Origin: Patagioenas fasciata
Lineage: Eukaryota > Chordata > Aves > Columbiformes > Columbidae
Direction of reading: 5' to 3'
NCBI RefSeq assembly: GCF_037038585.1
Contig: NC_092520.1
Coordinates: forward strand, 188,770,604-188,834,603
Length of the DNA stretch: 64,000 bases
Part shown: piece after piece, positions 12,918 to 27,900 of the stretch
How the letters are laid out: each line of letters begins with the position of its first letter
Position numbering within the stretch: position 1 is the stretch's first letter
The notes under the pieces: model-generated
Seen by the model: only the letters and a program-made list of their open reading frames with translations
Told to the model about the DNA's origin: nothing
Database searches by the model: none
Position numbers and translations under genes: made by a program

Positions 12918-15900
12918 CTATGAAGGAAACACAGCAAAGGTCAGGAGGTGGATTTTAAGGACAGAAAGAACAAGAAAATAGGTGCAGGAGACATCATTTG
13001 CAATAGATTAGATTCTTCAATATCACCTGGGATTCAATATCAAGCCAGAGGAATGCTTATAATAAGGTAAAATTGCACTCAAATTCTCAAATTTATCATG
13101 GAAATCAGCTTTGGAGATGAGGAGTAAAATGGACCAAATACTTAAAAGGCTCTGCCTGATCCTTTTAGTACCATTGTGCTTTGTTTCACCTTCCCATAGC
13201 ATCTCTTTCCAGCAAGCAGACTCCCTCCCCGAGGCAGCCATGCAGCCCCACCTGCCCCCAGAACTCTGTGAAAGGAGGTACCCAGGAGGAGCAAATCCTG
13301 GTGCTCGAGAGCTCATGGGCCTGCAGGTTGCTCTGGGTGGTCAGGGAAGGGCTAGAAAGAGGAGCCTGCTAATTTTGGTGGCTGCAAGGGACACGATGGG
13401 CAGAGTAACTGTGCTACCAGTGGTTAAAGCCTTTGCAGAAGCTCCCCAGCCACCTGGCATCACTGCTGCGTCCAACCAAAGCCTTTGTGTCCTCCAGTTC
13501 AGGTGCACCTCTCATCTCTGTGGGGTAAGCACCAAGGATTCTTCTCTGTCTTGACAGAGATTAGGAGAAACTAAATGACAGTCTGCTGTGGACAGAAGCA
13601 GGGGTAGTGGAACATATCCCACTTCTTCATGCTTTTACAGCCTCCCTGGAATGGCTGAAACACCTCTGCCCATCTCCTCATGCCACAAAGTGGCTCTTTC
13701 AGGCATGTCTTAGCCCAAACAGCTACCGGACCACATAGGAACTGCTGCTTACCTAATACAAACTTATGTTAGGGTTCAGATCTGGACCTATACCACAGCT
13801 TTTGACAGATTATTACTACCCATCCAAAAAACTTCATGAATACTCATTGCTTCACTTATTTTCTTATGTATTGCTATTATAAATCAATTTCAGGTATATC
13901 CAGGAGATTAAACATTGTTCTGACATTTTCCCTAAACGAGATTATAGCTCCATTCTTCTGTTCTTGTCCAGAATGGGATTCCTGGAATATTGACTGCCAT
14001 CACTAAAATAACTAGAAACTTTTTGCAAACTGTATTCACAGGTGTACACCAAGCATGAACAACTCTATTCCTTCAATATCAAATCGCAGCTCCACGTCTG
14101 CTGCAGGCAGAGCAGAAGAAGGGCATTGTGTGGCCACCTGCTCCCCGGCTCAGGGGGTGCCTACAGTCACCCCGGGAGCTGCTCTCTGGCCGTGGTTCAG
14201 GGATCCTGGGCCACAAAGGTGCTGATATGACAGCCAAGCACAGACCTGATGAGCCACCCAAGAGGGAAGAGGCAGAAGGAGGAGAAGACACACTGAATGG
14301 AGCCAGAGATGGGCTCCTGCACTCGCAGCCAGTGATGTCACTTGAATCCCAAGCAGATGGTCAAGGGCAGGAGGAGGAGAGGTAGCACCAGCAATGACCT
14401 CCATAGGCACACACCACCCCTAGCAAACCCTCTGCCATGCAGCTCTCCCTGCAAGGCCCTGGACAATGTGCAAAGCAGTGATGGGAAAAAGCTTTTCCCA
14501 GGTCCTTTTTTCAGGAAACGCCCGGCAGTGGGGGAGAGAGACTTCCAGTGGCTCCTGCTGCCCCTGATCTAGGCAGAGCCAAAGAGGCAGAACGCAGAGA
14601 TATATGGTTCACCTGTGGTCCCATAAGAAGCCCGTGGCAGAAAACAAACCAAACCCTGCTTCCAGGCCACCATGTTCTCCTGCATCCATTACACTGTGCA
14701 AACAGCTGGGACATCTGAACCTAAGTGTTGGTGCTTGTGTCAGCCCACAGCAATATCTATCACATCCCAGAGTGTGCAAAATACAATTGAATAACTACTT
14801 TTGTAGGCACTTGTCCTGATCTCTCTGCTCAGACAACAAAAAAAGGTACAAAGGCCAAGCTTGCAACTTGTATGATTAATGCTCTGCATCAAGAATTTGG
14901 TGTGAACTCCTGCTTACCTCCCCGCCTGGGCTCCCCCAACCTCTCTTGCTCTATGGGCTTAACCCCACTGATAGGGTCCAATCCCGAAGTCTTGGAGTGC
15001 CTGGGCTGCATAAGGCAGCACACTTGGGACAATATCTCTAACAGCCATGGTCTGGGGTAGATTTCAAGCCACTTGGTGCTTTGCTCTCTGTGTGTGGTTC
15101 GTGTGAAATGAGCTGAACACTCAATGGCCTTCGCTGTGCCACCGCCACATGTTGGCCAACCAGGAGTCACCCGTCCAGCTGAGGCAAAGCAAAGCTGCTC
15201 TCCACCTCGCAAACCTGTGACCTGGAGCAGAGCGGGGCCATGCCGCCCAGCTGCTGGGGTGGAAGGAAGACCCCACGTCCCCCGCTGCGTGCAGCCAGGC
15301 ATGGAGCATCACACCAGGCTGTGATGAGGTGCAGGAGCTGCCCTGGGAAGGTCTGACCACATCCCTCAGCTGAAGCACAGATTAGTTTCCAACTCCAAAG
15401 CTCTTGCTTCCAGATGTTTCGGGAAACCGCACAGCAGCGGAGGAAAGCCTGAGTGGAGTATGTCTGGTGGTTTCAATGGGAGCTTTGTCACTGCCTTTAA
15501 AACCAAAATTAGTTCAGCCCCTAAGAGACAGTTAAAAGTCAGCGTCTCCTGACACTGCCCACAATACAACATCAACATTTACTGTGCCACTAGGAAAGGA
15601 GAATAAATTATTCACAGAATGTGATGTAAGAGAAAACAGGTTCATATAAAGGCTTAGTTCTGAGCAAAACCAACATTTTTGAAAAGTTCAAACAGCATCT
15701 TCAGCATCTCTGGGGCTTCTCTCATGAGAAAGAAAATGAGCAATGGGTGACAGAGAGCAGCCAGGCAAGTTACTGCGCTCCTTGGGGGCACTCACAAACC
15801 TGGGCAATGAAGACAGCAGAAGACACTAAGCAAAATAGGTCAGAGTTTTCTGATCTTTGCCTGCTACCTGTAAGGCACCTCCTCAGCACTTAAGAGGCAG

Positions 15901-18900
15901 GGAGTATGTTGTAACTTGTAAAAAGTTTTCATGCAACCTCTTTGTTTTCACTTCAAGTTTCAGAATTATTGTGCTGACATACAACATCATACCTGTCAAA
16001 ACGTCCACAGCTTTTAATACTGCCAACTTTATGGCCTGTACATCAAACTATTTCTTCTTGGTTTGCACGGTTGTTTTCTTAAGCAACCATACGGTAAGTT
16101 GAAAAATATTTTTTCCTATTCCAAAAGCACTAAAACGAATTTATTCATTTATAATGTGAGAATTCCCCTTCTATTTGACTTTAACCTTCATTATTTTACT
16201 TTAACCTTAAAAAAAAAATAAGTAAAAATCCATTAAATCCCTAACAACAAGAAAACCAAGAAACTAGTTTCCACACAAGCTGTTGGGGGTGGAGGGAGGA
16301 AATATTCACAGAAAAGTAGATCTGAAGCTACTTTTTAAATCAAGAAAGATTCACATGGAACCTACAAACAACACATCAGCACAGCAGGGCTGCAGAGGAC
16401 AGGCAGTGCACGCTGGGGCAGCCTGGTCTGGAGGGGCTGGGATTCTCCAGGCCAGCAACGAAGAGATGGCAACATGCTGATAAAAACAGCTTATTCAGAT
16501 TCCATTCGAAGCAAATATGTGTCTCGCTCTAATTTCCATGCCCACTGACAGTTGTCATAACCTCCCAGCTCTCCAAGGCCCTGGGGTTGATTGCACTGCT
16601 CCCCTGCCAGCTGGTGCTCGGAGGAGAGCTGCCCCAAGGGAGGTCACCGCAGGCTCCACCATCAGCTCGAACGGGGCTGGAACTGCACCCAGCATGTCTG
16701 CAACACGTAAATTGGGAAATACGGGCCAAGAAGTTGCACAGGGACTGCCTGTATGCAGCTAACCTCAGTGAGAAATTTTTGACACAGATCAGGATTGCTT
16801 TCCCTCCATGGGTTACCTACCCCAAGCACTAACACATCTTGCCCAACATCAACACTTTGCAGATTATACGTCAGTTTCACATTTTTCTTTCACTCTGGAC
16901 TTGACCTCAGTCATCTCAAAAATGCAACAAATGGCTTGTATGGGGCAGCAAGGGAAATTAATTGACACAAAAATAATCCTTTGAAGGACCCAAAGCAGGT
17001 TGCCCTGAGTATGTGGTTTGTTACCCAATGCACAGCTCTATGGGGCTGCCCGTAGCACATGCATTTCTGCAGTGCTTTCCACCAGGACACCAGGTGTGGA
17101 GAGTCCTCAGACACACCTGCAGCACCCTGTCTGCCTGTTGGGGACACAGGAGATGGCCACCGCAATCCAGGTGTGCAACCCACACCCTACACACAGGCAG
17201 AGGCAGTGCATGCTGGCTTTGACAGCACCCAAACCAAGACCATGTGAGTGTCAGAAGAAACCTATGGATGACTTGAAGCACGAGACCCAGGGGGTTGCGG
17301 CAGGTCCTGAGGGACTGCTGAAGCAGCCTGAGACCATCTGCACATAGGCACAACCTGCCCCTTTGCTCCACCACCACCTTCATGCAGCTGAAGCCTCAGT
17401 GCTACCAGAACACTTGCAAACAGGCAACACGTGCTCACCAACATCAACCTGATGCTCATACACCACCTCCATTTTGGTGTCTACACCTGGGGACATAACT
17501 CCTCTGCTCCATATGCACAACCTCAACTTGCACAGCTGAGCTCAGCTTGCTCTGCACGCTTTGGTGGGTATGTCCTTGCAGGAAGAGGCTTCACTCAAGC
17601 ACTGCCTAAGTTTTTTGCTTACTCTGTACAAATTAATTTTTTAATAAACCTGTTCTAAAACATTTTATTTTCCAGGAAGCCATTTCACTGCTTTAATAGT
17701 CTCTATGAACAACAGCCTGTAAGGAAGGGTGGGCCAGTGACTGGTGATGTCCACGCTATGGCTGCTCCCGGGTTTGTTCCTAAAAGAGTCACTGCTTGTC
17801 CACTGGTACATTCAAAACATGCCCAACATGTAGCAGCTTTCAGTCAACCTATCCTGCATGGATGGTCAAACAGCAATCTTCTAAAACTTATAATGCTTCT
17901 AACAGAAGCTTATAAGCAGACAAGCAGGAGGGTTTTTTTAGAGCATTTCAGAGGTGAAGTTACACGCTCAGGGTAAGATATCATAGTGACAGCAGGACTG
18001 TCACTTTATAGCCATCACTTTAGTTCCCTTCAGAACTTCATTCCTAACAGGTCTCTCCCTGTACAGTCTTCATATGCTTGTATTGGTTTGGGGCACTGGA
18101 AATTTCTAATAATAAAAGGGAAGACCTTGCGATGGGTGGCAAAATTTGTAATTTCATGACAAGATTTTCAAAAGCCCTCTGGGATCCTACCTCTGTTTCT
18201 ATCAAATTGTGAGTGCAAAGTTGTGAGTGAAAATTATTTCTGCATCCATGTGAACAGAGTTAAGTGAATTCTGAACACTTCCGAAAAATTTTCTTTTGGT
18301 CCTTTTCTAAAAGTCATGAAATCTTAATGCTAGACAAGAGGTGGTTGGGTTATTACATTCTCTTGCTATTGAGTTGCTATTAGTGGTTTCCACATTTTAT
18401 ATCTCTCCTGAAAGCAATTACTCATCTTTTCCTTCTAGGTAAAAAAAAAGAAGATACCACATTTTTAATGTTGTATGGGTGATCCATGGATGTCCAGCTG
18501 CCTCTCCCAGACAGACCACCAGGCCCAGTGGGGTGTATTCAGCCCCAGCACCCTGCGGTGGCTGCCCACCACCAGAGAGAAGAGCCAGTGCTAGACGCTC
18601 TGATTGCAGAAGATGAGTTATGTGGTTTTTGGATAGGCTGCTGATGCAGCCCCTGAGCACCTTTACTTTACTCGTTCGTATGTGTAAGCACACCCAAGCC
18701 ACAGAATACACTGACTTGGTCATTTTACAGCTTGTGAAACTGTCTCTGGTCTAATCATGACACTTCATAAGATTTGCCCTGGGAATCCTTTGTTCAGTTC
18801 CAATACTAACAAACCTCCAGATATGCATTTTCTTTTTTTTTTTTCCCCCTGAAGAACTAAATTGCTTGAATTCCCCTGAGAATGAAAGGCAGAACTGTAT

Positions 18901-21900
18901 TCAAGGACATACTAAAGAGCTGTGGTATTAATATCATGTTTAGCTGACACCAAGATGCTTCCCACCTATTTCCAAACTCAGACTTCCATAATCTCATTTC
19001 ATTTCCAGTCATTTAACAGGGCTGACACTCTGGAGTGCTCAACAGGGCAAACCAAAGGTAATAGAGAAAAAATGCTGCTCAGTTGCTGAAATTACCACTC
19101 TCAAAGCCAGATCGGTTTTTGTTCGTCTGATTCTTTCTTCGCTCCACACGAGCAGCCGGGCATCCTGCATCCCGTTAAAGGTTTCCTGCAGCTTGCCAAA
19201 AATGTGCTCTTCCAAACAGCCACATTCTCTGAATTCTGGGCAGTAAAGAAACACCACCTCATCTGCAGCCTTATCTTGAGCTGAGCCAAAGCGCATGTTA
19301 GACTCTGTCATCTCTGGGCAGGCTCAACAGCATCAGACAAGCGAGCGCAATACACTGGTGAAAAATGCCCACCCTCCTCCATGATAACAAGGCTGACAGA
19401 TGAGATTAGGCTTAGTAGAAAGAGATTATTAAATGGCTTTCTGACACAGAAGTGGGTAGTGTACGGACCCTCTTTTCGAGGGGAAGGAAATCACGGGTTT
19501 TACAATGAAGGAGGCAACTTCAAGAAATAAAGTTTTGAATAAATCCTAATCTGCAAATCAGTCTCTGCACAATGCCACAATACCTCCATTTATTCACTTG
19601 GATTAAAATATTACACTTTACGGGGCCATTCAGTATTCAAGGAACAACATGTGCTTGTGCAGGTCATAAGTATCACCTGCAAGAGCCATAAATAAAATGA
19701 CCATGACTACTCAACTAGCCAGAAACACTACACAATATAAGCATACTGGATGAAATTCTGGGTTCACTGAAGTCAATAGTACATGACCAGGACTTCACAT
19801 ATTGTTCTTATTTAAGTACAGTTGTTTTGCAATGCTTATTCCACATAAACTTGGATTGTAAATATGCAGTGGTGCCAAAAAGAGTTGAGCTGCATTTCCA
19901 TCCAGATACTCACAGATATGTCATACCGGCTGTGATCTGGTATGTTATACAACCTATTAATTAGTTCCACAACATCTTTCGTACATTACTCAGTCTGGCT
20001 CTCTTTTCCCAATTTCTGGTTTTCTAGTTGCTAGTTTTTAATTGCCACATCAGGAAATACTATACACAGGTCAAGGGCCGTTAACAGAATTCCTGGTGCT
20101 TGGCAATGCCTTGAATCCTATAACATGGTTAAGTGTGTCTCTACTGAAATCTCTGAAAGCAGAAAAAAAATCAGTGTTAATAGCAGCCCTGAAACTTTAC
20201 CTCTTCCCACTGGCGCTGGCACAACTCTTCATAAAACATCATGGTTATCAAAGACAGAGCCAACACTGTTTCATAAAGAGGAGTAAATAGCAGTGTCACT
20301 TGACACAGTGTGCTGTGCCACACTGACCTATCTTCTTCCATCCACCTGCACATTCTCCAGCTGCCTTGCACCATGTTCCCAACAGCTGCATCGACTGGTG
20401 CAACTGTGCTTTGCACCGAGCTATCATACCTCCTATCTTGCTGACAGGGAGAGGTGTGTCTACAACTAGGGGGTCCACAGTCCACAGTGAGCTGCAGGGA
20501 ACATGCGGATAAAGGAAGACACCAGTCTCTTGGGAGCCTGCAGCAGTAGCATAACAGCATGGAAGAGAAGCAATGCAACTGGAGGTTGTGTCTTAGGGAC
20601 ATCATGGGACTTGGGACTGCTGTAGTTACATCTGGCAGCCCTGGAGTGAACTGTGTGACACAAACATGTATGTAGCTGTGTATGGTATGGACCTGCCTCC
20701 AGAGCATAGCTCAAACTCGTCCTAAAGGCAGCTTTTGCCTTGCAGCATATCCAGCACTCTGTATCATCTGGAAGAAACTGCTGAATTGTATTAGAACAAC
20801 TGGCTGTCACACACCTAGGGAGATCAAAGAGGGACACACACCTAGGGACGTTCTTGTACAGAGCTGTCTTTCCAAGACATCTTTCTGCCTGTTTCCTGCT
20901 GGTTGCATGCATGGATTTAGATAGATAGATCAATAGATGATAGATAGATAGATAGATAGACAGATACACACACACAACGATAATTTTTGACCTTCAAAGT
21001 ACAAATGTCTGAAATAAAACCATTCACATGTAATGATAGAGGCTTACCTACATCCCTGTCCCTGATACAGTAGTCTGGAGAGCTTTCAAAGTACACCAGG
21101 TCATTCTTAGTTGGCTTCTTAAATCTCTTATTAGCCACAGTGAAACCCGTGCCATCTTGATTCATGACCACCTGAATCGCTCCATTGTATTTCTTCCACA
21201 GATAATCTCCTGTTTTCCTAAAGTCTGCCATGGCCAGCCAACAGGTCCTTAGAGTGCATGATCCACTCACACCATGACATTTGCACTCCTGTTTCAAAAA
21301 CCGCTTCACGGCCTGTTTAGAAATGCAGCAAAATATACACAAATAAAACAAACTGTAATTTGCGCTTCTCAGCCCTTTTCCATTTATCGTTCAATGCCAG
21401 GCATGCAATGGGTCTCCAAATCACGGTCTGTAGTGACACCCGCTGGTAGCATCAAGTCATCCCTACGTGGTTGGTCTGGTCTGGTTGCTTGACTCAACCC
21501 CATATGCAGTCTTTCGGCTGGCTCACCTCCCCTGCTCCTGCCAGTCATCCAAGGATGGAGATGGTCCTTAATGCCAGCACACAGACTGGACAGGAGGAAA
21601 CGATCTGGGGAAGGGACAGGGTCACTCAGCCCTTGGCAGGCGAAGGTACCATCTTTCCCCATCATTCCAGGTAGAGCATTGCTATGCTGACCCCCTCTAG
21701 TTCACCTTCATCAGCTGCCCTGTGCCCTGCATAGTGTTTCAAATATTGCCTAGAAACATACAGACATTTCACATTTAAATGCTTTTGCAGAGACTGTGCA
21801 AAGCATCGTACCTGGGCTAGGTATCTGCTCTATGCAAAATTTAAAATATGGCATTTTTAAAATGCTCATGAACCTTTTAACAAATATTTTAGAACAAGCC

Positions 21901-24900
21901 CTTCATTAGCTTCCACTGGAGAGGTCACCTTCATTATTAATTTAATGTCTGGATCACATTAAAGCCATTTCAGCTTCATCTCAGACATTTAAGTTATCAG
22001 TATGATGATGGAGAACAATAGATAGGTTCTTGTACAATAAATAATTCATTCCTAATTCTGAAGATATGGATATTTGATCTATAAATATTATGCCTTAAGG
22101 GTTCATTAAATATGAACATTTCAGAGTTTGTACAAGAGGAACAGCATCATGGGAGGAAAGTCAGAGAGAGGAAAGCTCCGTGATTAGGAGTGAGACTGAT
22201 GTAGAGTGGGGAGGCATTTCTCAGTCAAGCACTTAGTAATAAAGTGAGAATGTGTTATAAAACCAAAGTACTTCTAGTTTTCCTTCTTTCCAGCTTGTAA
22301 ATGATTCGACTACCTCCAAGGAGTCACTGACGTTCCCACAGCCCCACTTCATTGCCAATGGTACCATCACAAAACTGGGATTTCTGCTCAGAAAGAGATT
22401 TACTTATCTGAGTAGAAATAACTTCAACTACTTGCTGGACTGAGGTGTGGAATAGCAGAAGCAGCACACAGGGATGTGGGACTTTCTTTTTTTTGGTCAG
22501 TGATGTTCCTATATTGATACACAGCATATTATTTTGTATGATTCATATGGGATTATTACAAATATGTATTCAATGTACTTATGAATTAGTAAAATCTTAA
22601 CAGTCTAGTTTTAAAGGAAACCTATCAACAGAGGCCTCCTCTTTTGGGGATGAGAAAAAGCCAAGGGCACAGCTCGTCTTACCCAGATTCAAATGCCAGG
22701 CTTGTAGGATCCCTGCAAAACAAACCCTACACTATTGCAGGTCATAAAGCATATGAGAATGTGTTGATTATTTTTAGTCTAATACATTTATCAAAGTCTG
22801 TTTATCTTTTTTCTAAAAACAAACAAACAAACAGACTACCTGCTTAGTAATACTGTTTTATTATTTGGCATATATATATATATATATATATTTAGATCTA
22901 CTAAGATACTCGGCTATTTCAGGAAGTAGTTCCCAGCATGGAGCTAATTCTCCCCCATGAAGTCTTTACTGATGTTGTAGGCTGCAGTCTCTTTTGGTCG
23001 GTAATATAAATACAGCCATAGCCTCATCTGTCTATATTACATATTAATTACACCGGCTAGTAATAAACAGGTGGAGGTAAGACATTGAAGCAGAAATATT
23101 TTTCAGAAAACATAATTTCCTTGCAGTACAATTAATTACGATTGGATCTTTTCTTCTAATAAAGGCTAGTTAATATAGAACAATTTTACAATTTCTAAAG
23201 GAAACTTTTTAACACAAAAAGATCAGAACATGAAAAATTTCCTTCCTACTGAATATATATTAAGGGAAACCAAAGACAAGAAACAAGTCTCTAAGGTTCA
23301 TTTTAGAAGCACTTGGTCTAGCAGTATAAAATATTTTTCTGTATTGTTTCAGATGTCATGGATGCACTGAATTTTGAATACATTTTGAATAATGGACAAT
23401 ATGCTTTTTTTCTCCAATGCTATTTTGAAGTTGCTCTTTAATAGTCAAGCCTGTTCTTCAGTGTAGTCTTCGGCCTCCCTTAGGAATTTCTACTCTTTAT
23501 TAACTGGAAGTAAAACTCCTCCATATATAAGGATTAGGCTCAAAATAAAATCTCCATTCAAACTGATCCTGCAATGACTTGGGCTTGTTCTTAACTTCCC
23601 CTACAAGCAACGACAGAACTGGCTCAGATGTGAGCGCTGCTCAGCAGCTGCACTTGGTCTCTTTGGAGATCTCTGCCACACTGAACCTCCAAGGGAGACA
23701 GAAAAAGCATCTCAGGCTCCCGCTCATCCCGTGCTTCTTCCTAACTGCTGAGATGGGCCAGCGAGAGCCGACGGTTCCCTGTCCTAGACCCAGGAGGGCT
23801 CACTCAGGCAGCTGTTGGAGGGACACCCACCTTCCTTCCAGCTCTGTTGTTGTGAAGGTTCATCAACGCTCTTGCATCTTTTCCTTTCCGTTCTTTGGCA
23901 TCCACAAAGGCTCTGGCAAATTTAATGCCGTAGTCGATGTTATCGCTGCAGCCACCCCAGTCGAAGTGGCCCTTGCTGTCCCTGGCAGAGCCTTTTTTCT
24001 TGGGATCACAGGAGCAGGATTTCAGCTCCCCTTGGCTACATGCCCTGGTGATGGCGAAAACAACCCCAGCGGAGGAGATGGCATGTACAAAGGCAGATTC
24101 TCGACTACCTGAAACAAACAAAAAAGTCACTTTAAAAATCATTGGGGTAGTTAGTTTGAGTGGTTATCCTAACTCCAGCCATCTAGCCTGGACTTTTTTG
24201 CTGAGCAAAAGATAAAACTGGGCTGAAATCACACATTCCCTGGAGCCAGAATTAGTCATGGCTTAAACTTGGACCCCTCCCTGGTAAAAGCTCATCAATA
24301 TAGTGTTAGAGTTGGAAAACATTAAATGTGTGCTTCTGATATTGATTAATATACTTTCATGGATCAGTTGTTTTGTACAGATACGCAAATAGGACAGCTG
24401 GTATTTCTATCGTGTTTCATCGATTTAGGAAAATATATGAAGTGCTATCTCAGAGACAGGTTTAAGAAATTATTACATAGGGACACTGGAACAACATGCA
24501 CATTGCAAAATACTGCAAATAGCTCTAGAAATGAGCTTCTCCTCTTCTGCAGTACCGAGAATAAACTTCCCTGCTTAAAGGCGGGAGGGAGAAATCTTGG
24601 GTGTTATTTTCCGAAAAATAAGTTAAATTGCAGTTTTCTGCCTAGAACCAAGCCCGGTAACTGTAATTCACACAAACAAGTTCCATTAAATCAATGGCAC
24701 GGTTTGTGTCATGCTTGAGGCAGGGTTTGGCCTGGCAGCTGTGACTTCCATATGCCAGCTGTGCAGGCACTTTTCCCTTCTCTTAATGAAGGTACTTCAT
24801 TATAGCAATTCTATCTGCATTTCTAGGCTATGCCTACTCTTAGGCTATCAGCTACCTACTTCAATGTAATAATTGCTTAAGTTTATTTTAAGATGTATTT

Positions 24901-27900
24901 TACAACACAGAGCTACCTTATGTTGGAACAATCTATTTGCGGTAATGGGATATTTTAATGTTTTAAAATATTTTTAGCATGTAAAGAGTGAGAAGTAGAA
25001 TTTTGTGCAGTACCTCAGGCCACTAGCAGTGCGAGACCCCTGTTAGGAGTGCTTGTAAACCCTAAGTAATGTTGACACAGTAAAGTAGGACCCCAAAGAG
25101 GGAATGTTATCTGTGATTTTATTGCAGGGGCAGCATTACACCATATAACTTATTATTTAAATTTAACAAATCAAAAAGAAACACTTGATGTTGTTGGAAG
25201 AGAGATGTTTCATTTTAGTTTACTAAATTAATAAAAAATGTTTCATTTCAAAGTGGAGCAATATCAAGCTACGTTTCCCATCATAATCACTGTCAGGCTC
25301 AGAAGACTGACGCCTTAATTCTCTCTCATGAGCAAACAGTGAAAACTTCACTTTTGGAACAACTGCAATTTTAAAAAAAGTTTTCTATGAAATAGTGTCC
25401 TCAGAATTAGGCCATGTTCTGCCAGATGTGTTTTCCTGAATGTCAGACAAACCTCACTGAAAACTTCAGCTGGTGGGTGATGTTACCAATTACTCACAAA
25501 TAATTGCTCAAGCAACATGAAACCAGTTGTGGGAATCAACCACTTAGCAGTGGTGAAGCCTGGCACCAAATGATGCTCCACAGATGAAACCCCACTGCTC
25601 GGGTCAGCGTGCCCAGTATCTCACATCCTCCTCCCCATCCCCACCAGTGGAATGATGGCCCCAGAGTACTGCCCTCCTCCTCCTCTCCCTGCAGTGCCAC
25701 GCTGCTCACAGCCTGGAGAGGCTGTCTCGAACGGTGCCGGGGACATCCCGGGGACACAAGTGCCAGGGCAGGGCCAGCCCCACCAGCCATGTGCACAGGT
25801 GCAGCATTTGGTGAAAAGAGCTGCAGTTTAGAAGAACCTCAGCACATTTATCACTTGGATAGGGACATCCTGGCACATGAGCAGATCTCAGCCCTCTCTT
25901 TGAGCCAAAAGGACCATATAAGCTGTGTGAAGACTCATTAGATGCCTTAGCTCAACGTTTAGATGACAACACCACCCAGTCTAACCATCCTCTACGCAGG
26001 GTGAAAAGCACATTGTAGTCCTCGGCTTCTCAGGGTCTGCACAAGCCTGGTTCACCACTATCAGACGTTTTCCCGCTTATGTCTCCCCTGGAGCCTGACC
26101 TGAGTGACCAGCTGCCACACCCCTGCAGAGGGCTGAGGGCCTGAAGGGCACAGCGCCCACATCTCACCCCACACCTCATGGCAGCACAGCCCTGGTGAGA
26201 CTGCGCCCTGCTGCTGTGCTTCCCCTGGGAAAAACTCCCAGTGGGAACCGGCCTGTGGAAGAGGTTCTCATCTGCCATCCCAATGGGCAGTTTGGTCACA
26301 GGCTGCCCCTTTCAGCACCCCCAGAGCACTGGTCTCCCTGGGCAGGATGGGCTGTGCTGGAAGCCCTCTGCCCAACTGCTGCATCCTGCCTCCTCAATTT
26401 CTTTGTAGCCCTTAATTTGGGGTTCCATTACATAATGAAAAATTGAGAAATTGAGAACTGCAGGGCCAATCCTTAACACGCCAAATCCCCCTTTCTGCAC
26501 TTTGCCCGTGTCTTTCTGCTCTGATACAGGTTTTGAAGCAAAGCAACAGTTCTCATTATTGTATATGCTGTTCTGCCGACTGTGAGACTCTGTGATCACA
26601 GAATCACAGAATGTCAGGGATTGGAAGGGACCTCAAAAGATCATCTAGTCCAATCCCCCTGCCGGAGAAAAAACACCTAGATGAGGTTACACAGGAATGT
26701 GTCCAGGCGGGGTTTGAATGTCTACGGAGTAGGAGACTCCACAACCCTCCTGGGCAGCCTGTTCCAGTGTTCTGCTACCCTCACTGAGAAGTTTCTTCTC
26801 AAATTTAAGTGGAACCTCTTGTATTCCAGTTTGAACTCATTACCCCTTGTCCTACCATTGGTTGTCACCAAGAAGAGCCTGGTTCCATCCTCCTGACACT
26901 CACCCTTTACATATATGTAAACACTAATAAGGTCACCCCTCAGTCTCCTCCAAGCTAAAGAGACCCAGCTCCCTCAGCCTTTCCTCATAAGGGAGATGCT
27001 CCACTCCCTTAATCATCTTTGTTGCCCTGTGCTGGACTCTCTCCAGCAGTTCTCTGTCCTTCTTGAACTGAGGGGCCCAGAACTGGACACAATATTCCAG
27101 GTGCGGTCTCACAGTAGAGGGGGAGGAGAACCTCTCTGGACCTACTAACCACCCCCCTTCTAATACACCCCAGGATGCCATTGGCCTTCCTGGCCACAAG
27201 GGCACAGTGCTGGCTCATGGTCATCCTGCTGTCCACCAGGACCTCCAGGTCTCTTTCCCCTACACTACTCTCTAATAGGTCGTTCCCCAACTTATACTGG
27301 ATAAGTGATAATTTCGCATTTCCTCTTTCTTTCCTCCTGAAACGCAAAAGGAAGCTTCACTGCTCTTAGGACCAAAGGTAACAGAAGAGCCGTCACTTGC
27401 CGTTGCTCTCCCGGTATTACCGACGGCACCTCAGGGCTGATGATCCCCTTTTACCCTCACACTGACCCTTTAAAAACCCCGTTACTTTCAGCTCGGAGGC
27501 GCCGGGGAAGCGGCGCAGCAGCCAGAGCTGCGTGTCCCACCCGAGCCCGCGGGAAGGCACCTGCCCCGCCCCGCCCCGCCCCGCCCCGCCCCGCCCCGCC
27601 CCGCCCCGCCCCGCCCCGCCCCGCCCCGCCCCGCGGGACTCACTGCGCAGCAGGACGCGGCCGAGCAGGCGCTGCCCGCGTTCCAGGGCGTTGCAGTCCC
27701 AGCGGTGCCGGCGGAACTGGTGCTGGCACTCGGCCGTCCAGGCGGCCACGCCGCGGCCGATGGAGAGCATGGCTTCGGGGTGCCGGCGGCACAGCTGCCG
27801 CTGTCGGCTCACCAGGCCCGGCACGTTGTCGCACATCACCCGCGACGAGCCCACGGCCCCCATGTACCTGCGGGAGAAAAGGGGCAGCGCAGCGCCGGGG

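Larger units (their letters stand above)
24109..27643 (-). other. WNT2 intron 2
   Basis: A 3.5 kb intron with a CR1 element at 26597-27310 and the GGGGC pentamer array at its 5' end (27564-27633). The remainder shows no exon. Confidence 0.85.

Noticed and set aside
20177-20975. 176- and 169-codon minus-strand open frames in WNT2 intron 4
   Set aside because: No similarity to Wnt or any family I know. One runs through the GATA repeat, and they sit inside a well-defined intron.
23579-24112. 177-codon plus-strand open frame
   Set aside because: It is the antisense shadow of WNT2 exon 3.
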